Part shown: positions 31,685 through 43,585 of the stretch, in pieces
How positions within the stretch are numbered: the first letter of the stretch is position 1
How the letters are laid out: every line of letters begins with the position of its first letter
From: Parastagonospora avenae f. sp. tritici 18332-5
Lineage: Eukaryota > Ascomycota > Dothideomycetes > Pleosporales > Phaeosphaeriaceae
Reading direction: 5' to 3'
DNA length: 64,000 nucleotides
NCBI GenBank assembly: GCA_022559985.1
Contig: JAFJTR010000009.1
Coordinates: forward strand, 310,001-374,000
The notes under the pieces: model-generated
Database searches by the model: none
The model's input: only the letters and a program-made list of their open reading frames with translations
Told to the model about the DNA's origin: nothing
Made by a program: the position numbers and the translations under genes

Positions 31685-33114
31685 ATGGCTAGAGGAGCAA
31701 GCCAAAGGAAGAAGCAGTCCGCGCTGGACAAGGAGAAGGCAAAGAAGCCGCTGAATGGCCAGCCGAAGACTATGGTCATTCGCATTGGCGCGCAGGAAGT
31801 TGGCGGCAGTGTCAGTCAGTTGGTGCAGGATGTGAGGCATGTCATGGAGCCCGACACAGCAGTGAGGCTGAAGGTATGTCACTGTGAAGGATTCTATGAA
31901 GTCACGTGCTTATGCAAATCCAGGAACGAAGAGCCAACAAACTCCGCGACTACACCGTCATGTGCGGTCCCCTCGGCGTAACCCATCTCCTTCTCTTCTC
32001 GCGCTCAGAATCCGGCAACACCAACCTGCGCCTCGCACGCACACCACGCGGCCCTACGCTACATTTCCGCGTCGAAAACTATTCGCTATGCAAAGACATC
32101 TTCAAGTCCATGCGCCACCCACGCTCCGGCGCAAACGACTTCCTCGTCGCGCCGCTGCTCGTCATGAACAACTTCCTCACATCTGATGCAGAGCGCGAAC
32201 GCCTAGGTGACAAGGCGCCTCCCAAGCACCTCGAGAAACTCGTCACAGACATGTTCCAAGGCCTGTTTCCCCCAATTCAACCACACACCACGCCCTTGCA
32301 CACAATAAAGCGCGTCCTCCTGCTCAACCGCGAACCTCCCAGCGAAGAAAACGGCTCCGTGACAATCTCTATGCGCCACTACGCCATCACCACAAAGATC
32401 ACCGGCGTCCCCAAGCCCCTGCGCCGCCTATACGCCGCCGAGAAATTGCTGGGCCGCGAGAAGAAAAAGCGCGCCCTACCTGATCTCGGCAAACTCGAGG
32501 ATGTCGCAGACTACATGCTCGACCCCACCGCCTCAGGATACACATCCGCATCCGACACCGACGCCGACACCGACTTCGAAAATGAAGTCGAAGTCTCCGC
32601 CCCCTCGCGCCAAAAAGTCCTCTCGCGCAAGGAAAAAGAGCGCCTGAAAGCAGGCGACACACCCTCCAACGCGCGCGCCAAGGGCTCCGCACCCCGCGTC
32701 GAAAAGCGCGCGGTCAAACTCGTCGAGCTCGGGCCTAGGATGAAGCTGCGCCTCACGAAAGTAGAGGAAGACGTGTGTGGTGGGAAAATCATGTGGCATG
32801 AGTTCATCACTAAGACGGCGGCGCAGAAGGCGGAGTTGGAGCGCAAGTGGGCGGTGAGGAAGAAGGAGAGGGATGAGAGGAGGAGGGTGCAGAGGGAGAA
32901 TGTGGAGCGGAAGAAAGCGGAGAAGGAGGCGAATCGGAAGGCGAATGGGCACAAGGCTGGGGAGGAATTGGAGGAAGAGGACGTGGAGGAAGATGAATTA
33001 GAGGACTTTGATGACTTGGATTTGGATGATGATGTTTGGCATGATGAGGATGGGGGTGGTGAGGATGATGGAAATGAGGAAGAAGAGGACGAGGAGATGC
33101 AGGATGCAGAGTAG
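31685..33114 (+). CDS. SSF1: Brix-domain ribosome-biogenesis protein SSF1 (PPAN)
   Basis: Exons 31685-31873 and 31924-33114 with a 50-bp intron (GTATGT...TCCAG) give 459 residues. The Brix domain spans about residues 28-300: TMVIRIGAQEVGGSVSQLV, then ERRANKLRDYTVMCGPLGVT, FRVENYSLCKDI and a C-terminal part with VELGPRMKLRLTKVEED (the Brix signature). The tail is Lys/Glu-rich then strongly acidic. SSF1/SSF2 proteins act with Rrp15/Rrp14 in early 60S subunit assembly in the nucleolus. The start context and length fit the family. Confidence 0.95.
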
Positions 33115-33211
33115 TTTTGTCGAAAAAGTGATACCCGATTCAAGCTTGCATATTCATACTCGTACCCATATTTCTAGTCGTTACTTCATCTCACATATCC
33201 CATGCCATTCC

Positions 33212-36200
33212 TCACTGATCAGCACAAACCCCCATATGAAACCACACATCCACCTCGTCCCCCTTAATTTCCTCGTCCCCATCCTCCCCATCTTTCTTCT
33301 CCACAACAGCATCTTCTTCGACTCGGTCTCTGCTTCCCTTCTTCGAAGCCAACCTCCTCGCCACCTCACTCGCCTCCACAAGACTAACAAGCTTCCTCTT
33401 AACCCCCTGCTGCGTACCCTTCACCTCTTTACACAACTCCCACACCTTCTCCCTATCCGTCCTCAAATCCTTGACTTCCTCGACATACTCGTACGCCGGG
33501 CGCCCCGCCACGGCCTGAGCAGGCACGGGTCTCCGCAAGCGTCTGCGCTGCGTTCCAGCGTAGTAATTATGCTGATTCGAGGATGGAGAGAGTGAAGGAG
33601 GGTCGTTGAAGACTTCCTTATTCAAGTACGCGTCTTCGGCGATTTCATATGGCGTGCGACCGGTTGCGTTCTCGCGGAACAGGAGTTCAGGTCGGTGCTC
33701 GAGCATGATGCGTAGATGCGCGTCCGCACCGTGGCGAGCTGCGACATGGAGCGGGGTGTCGCCTTCGCCGCTGATGATACTGAGATCCTCGGCTTTGCTG
33801 AATTCGAGAACGAGGGAGAGAACGCGGGTGTTGTCTTTGCTCTCGTCGACATTGGTGTTGAGGTTGGCAGTGTGAAGCCAGCGAGCGAGGGGGGTCGCTG
33901 CGCCAGGAGCGTCGGTGGTGCGTTCTTTGAATAGGCTTGCAAGAAGGCGAGTGTCGACCAAGTCAAGCAACTCGTGAACGCGTGCGAGCTTCTTGTCGTC
34001 TGGGCTGTCGCAAGACGCTAGAATGGAATGAATGACGTTATCTCCTGCGTTGTTACGGCAGGTTTGCTGGGCACCGAAGTCGATGAGGATTTTGACCATT
34101 TCGACGCGGTGCAAACGGAAGGCAAGATGGAGGGGTGTCAAGCCGCTTGCAGATCGATGCTCGAGCGCTTCGGGGTGAGACTTGCAAAGGTGCTTGAGAA
34201 GTTGCAGAGACGCATCCTCCGTCTTACCCAGGACGACGCAATGAAGTAACAGATGTGATCGTATATTGAGCCATCTACTGATAGCAGCCTCCGACCCACC
34301 TTTCGCCTTCGCCAAGTTCTGAATGCGGATGTCGTCACGATGGTTATCGGTGAACTCCGAGTAGCAACGCAGTACACTGTCGCTCGAGAACCACTCTACA
34401 CTCTCCAGATTACCCAATCGAGCCGCATGGAGCAGAGGTGGGTGTTGTACGTCAGCCGGTTGGCTCTGTACATCTCTCCCGGCATTGGCCCAGTCTGCTC
34501 GCTTCTTGCCATGCACAGAAAGACCCTGGTAGAACTTTGGCGTCTCTTGGATGGTGACGCCACTCTTCTTGACCAGATCGTCCAAAGGTATACCAGAACC
34601 AGTGCTCTTGATGATCTCCTTCACAAGCTCTACACGACCCAGCCGGATTGCGTACAAGAAGTCGGTATCTTTGAATTGGAAGAACTTTGCAGCTGCGTCT
34701 ACTTCAGCCGCGACATTGCGAGTGGCATAATCTTCTCCCATTGCAATCAGGAAATGAAGCAGTTCCGAGTCGTTCAAGAAAATGGCACGTTGGAAGAGAT
34801 TGCCGGGTTTGACCACATCCGGTAGATGCTCATGGCCGAGTGTGCGCGGCACATGATAAGTACGTTCATTCCTTGCATGTTTGAGCACCTGGGCAGGAGA
34901 GCGGCCGCTGCTGATCATTCCCTGCGAGCCGTAGCGATAGATTTGGTCCTGATAGTCGCTCAAAGCATGACGGAATGGTGTTTGCAGTGAGAATGAAACA
35001 TCGGCGCCCAGAAACTTCCACACTGGGCAGTCCCACGACACAAGCGTGAGTGGCCTCACATTGCTCTTCACCCGGCTTTGAACCTCTCCGATGTTATCTA
35101 TCGTGAAACGATCATCCACAATCTCAGAGTAGATTTGGACGTCTTCATCGTCTGCCCCAGAGCCTTCATCCTCATCGATAGGCTGCATACTGCGTTTGAC
35201 CTGCCCGGGCTGCTCTTCGGGTGCATATTGCGCATGAGCTATTTCCAGGACAGCTTGAGCGACGTCAAAGTGCTTGCGGAGTACAGCAATCGAGAATGGT
35301 GAGAAGTTCTGAATGTCTTGTACCGCGATTTGCAGAGGACTTTGGTTTTCTCCCCAGACTGCTAATGTTAGCTCCTTGACCGTCGACAGGTCTGCGTCCC
35401 AGCATGCTTGGAAGAGCTTGAGATAGGCTGCTCTTCTTTCATCAGTCATATCTGAGACCCTGAAAGAAAGCAGAGGTGACCATGCCTTGGGTGGTTCGGG
35501 CTCGTAATTGTGGCCGTAAAAGTTGTAAGGGCGATTTTCTTCGACTTTGGCGTCTGGGTAGAGATCCTTGAAAGTCTTCGCGTCTCTCTTAAGAAGCTGG
35601 TTTTCCAAGGTCTCAAATTCGGAGAGCTTCGCTTGTACAGCGACCTTCTTCTCTGCAGAGCCCTTCGACACGTTCTGAGATTCTAACCATCGATTGTAGT
35701 TCTCCAGTTCACGCTCGTATTGTATCTTAGCGCCCTCAATTTGCAACTCCACGCAGAGATAAGCGTATGACTCGGACTCATAATCTTTAAGGTACTCTGC
35801 ATGATCCTTGAGAGGTACCGGCGGAAATTTTTTGTGGCAACCAAAGCCGTACGAAGAGTTACCAGGCTCTTTCCCAGTGTCCAGGAATTCGTGCATCTGT
35901 TTCATCTTGTGTCGGACCGCATCCAACAAAGTATGCACGCCGGCGTCTGGATGATAACCGTGCCGGTGTATCGCACACCAGGCAGCCGACGTGAGAGTAT
36001 TGACGTCTGCGCCTGCGTCGAGGAGCTTCAAGACAACAGAAGTCATCTCAGCGGTGACTGCAGATAGGACTGGTTGCGTGACTTGACGTTTGAAATCTTT
36101 CTCATTGTCCTCTGAAGACCCTCTGACATCCCACTTAGTCTTGTACGAAGCCAAATAGGTGCCAAAATCGACGTTCGCCTTTATACCCAACTCCAAGAGG

Positions 36201-38831
36201 GCCTCAACTCCAGCAATATCGCGGTTCTCAATGGCTGTGTGGAGCGCACTTTTCGCATTCAAGTTGTATGTCGTTCCAGAAATTTGAAGATGGTTCACAG
36301 CTCGCTGTGCCGCAGGTAGGTTCGCTGAGATCATAGTACTCATCAGGTCTACTCCTTGCGCAGTGAAGTATTGCAGAGCGGTGACATGTTCGATATCGGC
36401 CTGAGCAGGGGATGCTCCCAGGTTGATAAGGAGTTTTGTCATTTCCTTGGCCTTTTCCGTGGGTAGCTGGAGCGCAAGGACTATGGGAAGGATCGCTGCC
36501 CGTGCCGACTTGTTATAATCATTGACTAGCTTGATCGGAAGCAGCACATCGGCGCCGAACTCTTGAACGAGAGTCTTGACAACTTGGAGATGGCCGTTCG
36601 CGATGGCAAGATGCAGCGCAGACACTGGAACATCCCATGCGAAAACGTCAACATCATATACATCAGGCTCATCATCGTTGGTGGTGTTGTCTGGCATATT
36701 CTCGTGATTGTCCGCAGGAGCTCTGCGATCAATCTTGATTATCGATCCTTCCGTCGTGGCGTCGGCATTCTCAGATTCGTCGTCTATCATGTCTACATCG
36801 CTGCCCTCGCCGTCTTCGTCGTCTTCGCCGCCTTCGTTGTCTTCGCCTTCGTCTTCTTGGAGTTCCTGCGTGGCATTGTTTACTTTGGCAGGTGACTCGA
36901 CATCAGCCATCGACTCATCATCGCTCTTGATAGGCTTTGACATTCCGCGCTTGAGCGCTGCTTTCTCTGCTTCCAGCTCTTCATTTGCTTCGCTCTTGAT
37001 GAGGAGCGCCTTGACTATCTCGGTCTCACCACGCATAGCTGCAAGATGTAAGGCTGTCTTACCATCAACTAATCGCGCAACGATTCGAGCGCCTCCATCG
37101 ATCAGGCTCTGCACTACCTCTGGCGTAGATGTCGAGACAGCAAGGTGAAGAGGCGTACGTCCAGTGTAGTCGCGCCTGTTCGGGTCTGCACCTTCTTGGT
37201 TCAGCCAATCTTGGACATGTTCCACGTCACCATCAACAATGGCCTGGCATAGCCTTGCCGTATTTCCAACATATGCCATCTCGGTCCAATCGTCGTCGGT
37301 AAGAGGATTGAACGATCCAATAGCTTGTCGTCCAGGGTTATCCTTGATGAAAGACAATTCACCGGAGACGTAAATCTTGCATTCTTCTTCAGAGATTTCC
37401 TTGTCTTCGGGTATTACCCCCTCAGGGCAGTATCCACAGCAATCGCCAAGGACATCGGTGGCATTGCCGAAGAAGGCTGGATGCCGATGAAGTGTGGTCT
37501 CGCGCTCCTTTGGACGGTTCCACTCAGCGTTGAGAAGCAGATCCTTGGCGTAGAGTAGTCTCTCGATCTTGCGCGCATGATATTTCGGCCCGTATGGTAT
37601 GGTGAAGGTGTGGTAGTCGCTGACTTCGTCGGTCTCGACCCATTCCGCAACCTCATCATCGTGTTCTTCTTTCATATCTAAAGCAATTCAGTAAACCAAC
37701 TGTATGGCTGATCTGTGTGTAGTACTCACTACCCTGTAGACTACGTGCAGCCCATCGATTGATGGTTGGCCGTCCACGCTCGGCGCGTCGCTGGTCGACA
37801 TATGCCTCGCGATCCTTGTTCTTTGGCAGCTTCTCCAGGACAAGCAGTCTCGCGAGACCCAAAGTGCGGCCAAAAGAACGCTCGAACAACGTGGGGTCGA
37901 TCCTCGATCGATCGAGCAGTGGCCAATAGACTTCGAAACCTCGCTTGGAGTACTTGGATAACCGATTCTCATATGACGGCGAGCGGCGAGTCAAGTCGAT
38001 TGTATTGACTTGAGTCATGTAAGCAGCCAGCGCACGTGGGCTGGCATACACCTGGCGACCATCATATGCTGCACAGGAGCAGTCGACGTCGAATCCTGTC
38101 AGAATCTCCGAAATCGAACGGTATATACGCAGCACAATTTGAATATGGCGCGTCGGATACTGTGAGGCGATGGTTATGGCATTCTTGGTGCGTATAGTAG
38201 TGGTCTCTGTCAGGATTGAGTCCCTGATACGTTGCTCGATCTGCTTGATCTTCTCGATGGCTTGCTCCTCGGTGAGATCATAAAGGAAAAGGTCGACATC
38301 TGAAGCCGGTGCAAGTTGCTGGTGATAATACTCGCGAAGAGCACGCTTAGATCCACTGTGCTTCTCCGGAACTGGTAGCAAGGAAGTTACAACGGCGCTT
38401 CCTGCAACCACAACATTGGACCAGTCCATGTCGACCAGAGATGACTCGGAGAACAGCTGAAAGTTGGTCTGGAACTCCTTTAGTGACTGCACCACTGCCA
38501 GCGTACCATCGGGCTTGCGGTCGGCCTTCTTGAGTTGCATGAGATAGCATTGGCGTTCAGCTTCCGACTCGGTGGCGAGATCGCGAGCCTGTATCTTGAG
38601 TTCCTGTTCACGACCTGCGAAAATAGGAACCACATTCGGCTTTGCGATAGCGGCATGCTCGGGCTGCTGCGCGAAGATTTCTCGTAGTTTCGAGTCATAT
38701 TCTTTGTAGGGAGAGATCAGCTCACGCAACGGTGTATCCTGGTGGTTAGCAACATGCGAGATCCAGTCCACGTGATCCACTGGAAGTGCCGGGAGCTCGA
38801 TGGGAGCTGAAGGTTGAACTTGAGATGACAT
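33212..38831 (-). CDS. Giant protein: nucleotidyltransferase-like domain plus ankyrin repeats
   Basis: Exon 1 (38831-37733) and exon 2 (37677-33212) with a 55-bp intron give 1854 residues. The N-terminal domain shows a nucleotidyltransferase-fold pattern: VVVAGSAVVTSLL (Gly-Ser at 144-145), then SDVDLFLY (Asp178, Asp180) and FDVDCS (Asp248, Asp250), matching the hG[GS]...DxD...D triad. Exon 2 carries scattered ankyrin repeats, for example GRTPLHLAVSTSTPEVVQSL, KTALHLAAMRGETEIVKALL, SALHLAIANGHLQVVKTL, GLTPLHLAFRLHRVEMVKIL and DTPLHVAARHGADAHLRIML, separated by acidic linkers (about 630-700) and a coiled part. The C-terminus is basic then acidic. The catalytic activity is inferred, not shown. 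No signal peptide or membrane segment is visible. Confidence 0.8.
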
Positions 38832-40131
38832 GGTTCTGGCTGCTCAGTGTGAATGACTGAAATGGGAGAGATGTTGCAAGAGCGACAGTGGAACAACGTT
38901 GCTGGTGTAACTGGTGCGATAAGACAGGAAGACGAATCATGAACACTTTTGTATGTAAACAACTTTGCATTTTGTCGCATTTGTCACACTTGAGCTGCCG
39001 GCAGCCTGATGCCCCTTGAGCAATCAGTCATGATGTTAGGCCAGGGACGTCTGGTGGCGTTAGGCAAGACGCGCTGGTGCGGCGGGAAAGCACGTCGACT
39101 GGCACTGTAGCCTGAAGGTTTAGGCAACCGCCAATCAGCGAAGATCAACTACAGATCGTTCAACACGTGCTCATGTGACATAAGGCGACAACCTTTGGAG
39201 AACACGCAATGATGAGCATAGATGCATCCATCAAACATTATCGTGGTATTCGCGTCGTCGCAAATGCGTACATAACTTTACAAATTCTTCGTTCTGAGCC
39301 GAAGTCTCCGAAAACGCCACAAAGCATATGAACATCTTACCACAACCGACTCTAAGACTCCAACGTCGGTCAACGCTGTGAGAGCCGCACAGTGGCATGC
39401 GGTCGAGATGGATGGCTTAGCTGCAGTGACGTTGGCCAGAGAATTCGTGAAAGGGGTTTGACGCCGTTGACGCCAAATCCCGGGCTTTCAATCAGTTGAA
39501 CGTCCGCGTGTGGCTGAACGTCCAACGCTGCGCATCTTGTGTAGCGTACCTCGTACGTAACAAACGAGTCGTAGCCGCCGTGACGAGAGTCGCGAAAGGG
39601 ATGAAAGTGCACAACAAAAGTCGCTGAAGTCTCGCCTCGTTCGGTCCGAATGGCATTGCGTCAAGGCGTCCCCTCAGCCTCCCCCTCTTCGGGTTCTGTG
39701 CCGGCAGCGTGAAAACATGGGGAAACTGCAAAGAAAAACCATGTCGCTAACCATCTTCGGCGTGTACAGCCGACAAGAAACCGACGACTCGATATCATGG
39801 CGCAGATCCAGCATAGCTCCGCTCTTGGTCCTGGGTTGGGATCCAGCTCAAGGACCACCTCCCTGGCATGGGTGAACTACTCGGCAGTTCTTCATTTGCA
39901 CTGCTCCATACGGCAAGTACCCGAAGTACAAGGATGTGGACGGCCCTCTTGGTAGAGCCGAATGCATCTCGTAACTAGCTCGTACATACATACAGTACCT
40001 GCGGGAGCACGGTCGATATACCGTTGTTCTACATGCGGGCTGTGTCGATCGCGATATATAAACAGGCATGAAGGGCCCTCAAAAACATCAACATCATCAT
40101 CATCATCATTTCAAACTTCCTACATTTCAGC
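38832..40131. other. Intergenic, promoter side of two divergent genes
   Basis: The giant protein starts to the left and the lipase to the right. The leader of the lipase contains an (ATC)n run at about 40086-40110. The short frames at 39370-39860 have no family signal, and I see no other gene. Confidence 0.4.
40055..40062 (+). promoter_or_regulatory. TATA box of the secreted lipase gene
   Basis: TATATAAA lies 70 bp before the ATG at 40132, consistent with a TATA-driven, regulated gene. Confidence 0.6.
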
Positions 40132-41496
40132 ATGAGGTTCTCTTACACCCCTCTCATAAGCCTCTTCCTCAGCGTCAGCTGTGCACAAGAGGCGTGCGAT
40201 TCCACCTGTCAAACCGTGTTCCAAAAAGCACTCCAGGCTGAGACCGCAAACTGGGTCTCGAAGAACGTGAGCCAGGAATTATTCTACACAACTCCAACCA
40301 ACTCTACTGGAGCCAAGCCAGGCACCCTACTACGATGGGAAGATGTCTCACGTGACGATGTCAACAAGAAGTTCACTCCGCCAGCCGGCATGTCAATCTC
40401 GCGCTTCATGTACATGACTGAAGATATCGACCGAAAATCTATCCCGGCCACTGCATTCGTCCTGTTGCCATACAGCAAGCCTGACCTAGACCAGCCGCTG
40501 AAGACCGTGGTGTGGACTCATGGCACTGCCGGCAGGATCAGAGAATGTGCGCCGTCCAACCACTTCAATTTATACTATGAATGGAGCGGTCTGTATGCTC
40601 TGGCTCTTGCTGGATACGCCGTTGTTGCGCCAGACTACTCAGGCCAAGGTTCGGACATTCCTCAAGGCTTCATGTACGAGACAGGCTACCTGCACGCAGC
40701 AGACGTTGCATATGGTTTGATCGCTGCCCGCAAAGTGATCGGCGACTTGCTCTCCGAGGAGTATGTCGTTGTCGGTCACAGCGAAGGCGGTATGACAGCT
40801 TGGAGAACGAACGAGCGCCTTGCCATGCCCGACCAGGAAGAGCTGTTGAAAGCTGGAAAATTCTTAGGATCGGTCGCCAATTCCCCTGCGCTTCGTCCTC
40901 TCGACCTCATCCCCGAGTCCATCCGACGCGCCAACGGCGGACCAATTGGCGATGCTGTCTCGGTATTCTTCCTGCAGTCGCTCGCAGCCCTCTTTCCCAA
41001 TTTCCACATTGAAGACTACGTCACGGACACCGTTCTTGGTCGCCTCTCACTAATGGACAAAGGTTGTCTCGGTGTCGGACGCGCCCTATTCGCCAATCTG
41101 ACCAGCGAGCAGCTCTTCAAGAATCTTACCTGGCTCGAGCACCCAGATGTCGTGGACTGGCAGAAGCGCTACAACGGCGCTGGTCCACACGCTCTTGCCG
41201 CGCCTATGCTTGTCGTTCAAGGTGTCACTGATCCTTTGACGTACGCAAACAATACAGAATGGGACTTCAATCAAACATGCACCGCTTTCCCCGATTCCAA
41301 AGCTTCGCTACTCTTGTACCCGGAGGCAGACCACAACGTTGCTTCGATGGTACCAACCCGCGACTACTTAGAATGGATCGCGGATCGGTTCGATGGTGTG
41401 GAGGTGCCTTGCGGCTGTAACATCAACACTGTAGAGCCTATCACGACCAGATTCCGCAATGTGGGATCTTTTTACAAAGGAACCGCGGACGAGTAA
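40132..41496 (+). CDS. Secreted lipase/esterase, secretory lipase family
   Basis: Single exon of 454 residues. A signal peptide (MRFSYTPLISLFLSVSCAQ) is followed by a mature enzyme with the nucleophile elbow GHSEGG (Ser217), a candidate Asp367 in GVTDPLTYANN and His401 in EADHNVASM, giving the alpha/beta-hydrolase triad order of secretory lipases (PF03583 type). The oxyanion side is TVVWTHGTAGR. Several N-x-T/S sites suggest glycosylation. It should act outside the cell on ester substrates such as triacylglycerols; the substrate is not determinable here. The TATA box and single-exon structure suggest an inducible gene. Confidence 0.87.
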   Translation: MRFSYTPLISLFLSVSCAQEACDSTCQTVFQKALQAETANWVSKNVSQELFYTTPTNSTGAKPGTLLRWEDVSRDDVNKKFTPPAGMSISRFMYMTEDIDRKSIPATAFVLLPYSKPDLDQPLKTVVWTHGTAGRIRECAPSNHFNLYYEWSGLYALALAGYAVVAPDYSGQGSDIPQGFMYETGYLHAADVAYGLIAARKVIGDLLSEEYVVVGHSEGGMTAWRTNERLAMPDQEELLKAGKFLGSVANSPALRPLDLIPESIRRANGGPIGDAVSVFFLQSLAALFPNFHIEDYVTDTVLGRLSLMDKGCLGVGRALFANLTSEQLFKNLTWLEHPDVVDWQKRYNGAGPHALAAPMLVVQGVTDPLTYANNTEWDFNQTCTAFPDSKASLLLYPEADHNVASMVPTRDYLEWIADRFDGVEVPCGCNINTVEPITTRFRNVGSFYKGTADE

Positions 41497-42037
41497 TGGT
41501 TCATCGTGCCCAACAATGTCTACTATTACGTTCCGGCGCAAATCATCTCACAAAGTCGAAACGGCCTGTACAAACGTTCGCACAAAATCAGTTTAGTAAT
41601 CTTTTGTCTTAATATCACACGCTTTTTGAATTTGCTATCGCATGTTTTTAAGACTTTGAGGTCTTTCGGGTTACTTCTGTTCATTGGTTGTCCTTACACT
41701 GTGTAGGTGTTGCACTGAAAGGTTCATCTCGCAGACAATGCGGCAAAGACGGCAGAGTAAGACAATGGATACATGGCTTCACAATAGCTTCGTTCCGCGT
41801 ACTGGAGACCAAGATTATGCTTGGGCTACATGAATCGCTACATACTGAGCCCTGTACACAGGGTCACATTCAATGATACATACGTCTGCAAAACAATTTC
41901 TTCTCATTCTTTATAATAAGTCCTCGGTACTTTTCAACGACCATTTCCGCAAAACACAAGCCCTATTTACGTCGTGATCTATTCAGACTCCTACTCAGAT
42001 AGCATTATCTCACTGGAAAACTCGTACACTCACAGCC
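41497..42037. other. Intergenic, no gene seen
   Basis: 3' region of the lipase gene and promoter of the next gene. AT-rich stretches are present at 41580-41700 and 41880-41960. Confidence 0.4.
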
Positions 42038-42739
42038 ATGCCAAGCCCAAAACAATCCCAACCACCACCATCCCAACCCCTCGCCCGCCTCTTCCACCTC
42101 CTCTCCTCCTTCCAAACGACCGACCAAATCCGCACCTACCTCATCGCCGACATGCGCTCCGGCCACAAATTCTGCCCCTCCTGTTCACCCACCAGACTTT
42201 CCCCCGGCTCCTGCAGCCGCACATGCGTCCTCCTATCCCCACACAAATACGCGCCCATCAAACTCGACTCAACGTGGCTCAGCCGCACCATGCGCGACCA
42301 GACCATGTACCGCGACGTACTGACAGAGATCAAGGCATGTGGTGGGAATGCGTCAGAGCAAAAGATTGCGGAGTGGGGGGGCAAGATTGATAGATTGATA
42401 CGGTGGGCGATGAATGAGACTGAGAGGAGAGAGGCGATGGGGTGGAAGGAGGGGAAGGGGTGGACGGCGGTGAATGGGATGAATGCGGAGTGGGCTTTTG
42501 AGGCGGCGTGGAGGAGTAGGGCGATCGAGGAGGTGGAGGCTGCGTTGGAGGGGATGATGTCGCCAGGTGTTGAAGAAGGGGAGAGTATTATAGAGAAGAG
42601 TGGAAAGGGGAAGAAGAGAAAGGTGGAGGATGATGCCGAGATACAGGAGATTGATGAGAGTAGGTTTACGCGGAGTACATCGAAGCGGCAGAAGATTGCG
42701 CGTGCTTTTAAAGATAGTAAGCGCGGTAGAAGAGACTAA
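42038..42739 (+). CDS. Unrecognised 233-residue protein with a Cys cluster
   Basis: Single exon. Features: a Gln/Pro-rich start, the helix ARLFHLLSSFQTTDQIRTYL, a cysteine cluster GHKFCPSCSPTRLSPGSCSRTC (four Cys in 20 residues; possibly metal-binding), a helical middle with WLSRTMRDQTMYRDVLTEI and a highly basic C-terminus with KGKKRKVED and SKRQKI, which look like nuclear-localisation signals. Codon bias changes from C-rich to G-rich half-way, as in several genes here. I do not know the family. Nuclear location is inferred. Confidence 0.55.
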   Translation: MPSPKQSQPPPSQPLARLFHLLSSFQTTDQIRTYLIADMRSGHKFCPSCSPTRLSPGSCSRTCVLLSPHKYAPIKLDSTWLSRTMRDQTMYRDVLTEIKACGGNASEQKIAEWGGKIDRLIRWAMNETERREAMGWKEGKGWTAVNGMNAEWAFEAAWRSRAIEEVEAALEGMMSPGVEEGESIIEKSGKGKKRKVEDDAEIQEIDESRFTRSTSKRQKIARAFKDSKRGRRD

Positions 42740-42803
42740 AAAACTGAAGCTATGAGCAGTACTATGTGGGTTTCCATTGCTGAATAATGTTGCGGCTCTG
42801 AGA

Positions 42804-42897
42804 AGTGAATGTCAGGTGTGTAGAGCAGATACAAAAAAGCAGTAACAAAGGACAAAAAAAGAAAGAATTGAGAACGTCAGGGATCAATGTGACGTCA
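42804..42897 (+). repeat. A-rich repeat, copy 1
   Basis: Begins AGTGAATGTCAG and continues through A-rich GACAAAAAAAGAAAG to GTCAGGGATCAATGTGACGT. Compare copy 2 at 42975 and copy 3 at 43586. Confidence 0.6.
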
Positions 42898-42974
42898 TCA
42901 TGGATGACTGGGGTGTCTGGGTAGACTGAGCAAGTGAGAAGGAACTTTCTCCCTGATGTTATGTTATTAGGATC

Positions 42975-43060
42975 AGTGAATGTCCAACGCGCCAAAAAGA
43001 GTAAGAAGGCGTAAAAAGGTGCAAAAAAGAAAGATTGGACGCCAGGGATCGATATGACGT
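42975..43060 (+). repeat. A-rich repeat, copy 2
   Basis: Begins AGTGAATGTCC and continues through GCAAAAAAGAAAG to GCCAGGGATCGATATGACGT, parallel to copy 1. The 3' end merges into the remnant methyltransferase frame. Confidence 0.6.
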
Positions 43061-43565
43061 TCCGGGCGTTGGTTGCGGTCCCGTAAAAATCACCACTGGG
43101 TTCGCAAGACACGTTCCTAGAGGCTTCTCTACCGCCATTGACCTCACGCACGAGATCCTCAAGCGCGACACTTCTTGGACAACCAGGCGTCCAGATCTTG
43201 AACTGTTGACTTCTGACTAGCGAACTTGCCGGAAGGCCTTCAGTTCAATGACAAGCGTTTCGACGTGGCGTTCTGCAATCTAACACTCCTTCAGATACCC
43301 GAACCAGACAAGGCCATGCGCGAAACGAATAGAGCGTATAAAGAAGGCAGCATTGTAACAGCTAGAGGGAGACATCCACCTTTCAATTTTGACCCTGAGC
43401 TGCCTAGTTTGCTGAAGTTCCACAAAGAGGTATGGTTGTTAATCTACAGTCCATTGCCTTTGCCAAATACATTCCCTTCGTTCGGAGTAGCTATAAAGCA
43501 TGCCGCAGCCGCCAAACAACCGCGCAGGCTCACAAATATATGTCTAGGCGTGCGGTCTAGGTCAT
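43035..43565 (+). pseudogene. Remnant SAM-dependent methyltransferase
   Basis: The frame from 43035 reads VPGVGCGPVKITTGFARHVP, close to the class I methyltransferase motif I (VLDVGCGPG...), then TAIDLTHEILK (motif I/II region). It ends at a TAG near 43220. From 43226 a different frame reads LPEGLQFNDKRFDVAFCN, LTLLQIPEPDKAMRETNRAY and FNFDPELPSLLKFHKE, as in UbiE/COQ5-like methyltransferases. The 5' and 3' parts of the gene are absent or not recognisable, and at least one frame break lies near 43200-43225 and another near 43060. It sits between copies of the A-rich repeat. I call a decayed gene. Confidence 0.75.
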
Positions 43566-43585
43566 GATTCTCTTAGAGTCGTTAA

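Noticed and set aside
36708..37148. 146-codon Ser-rich frame antisense to the ankyrin gene
   Set aside because: Antisense by-product of an acidic linker.
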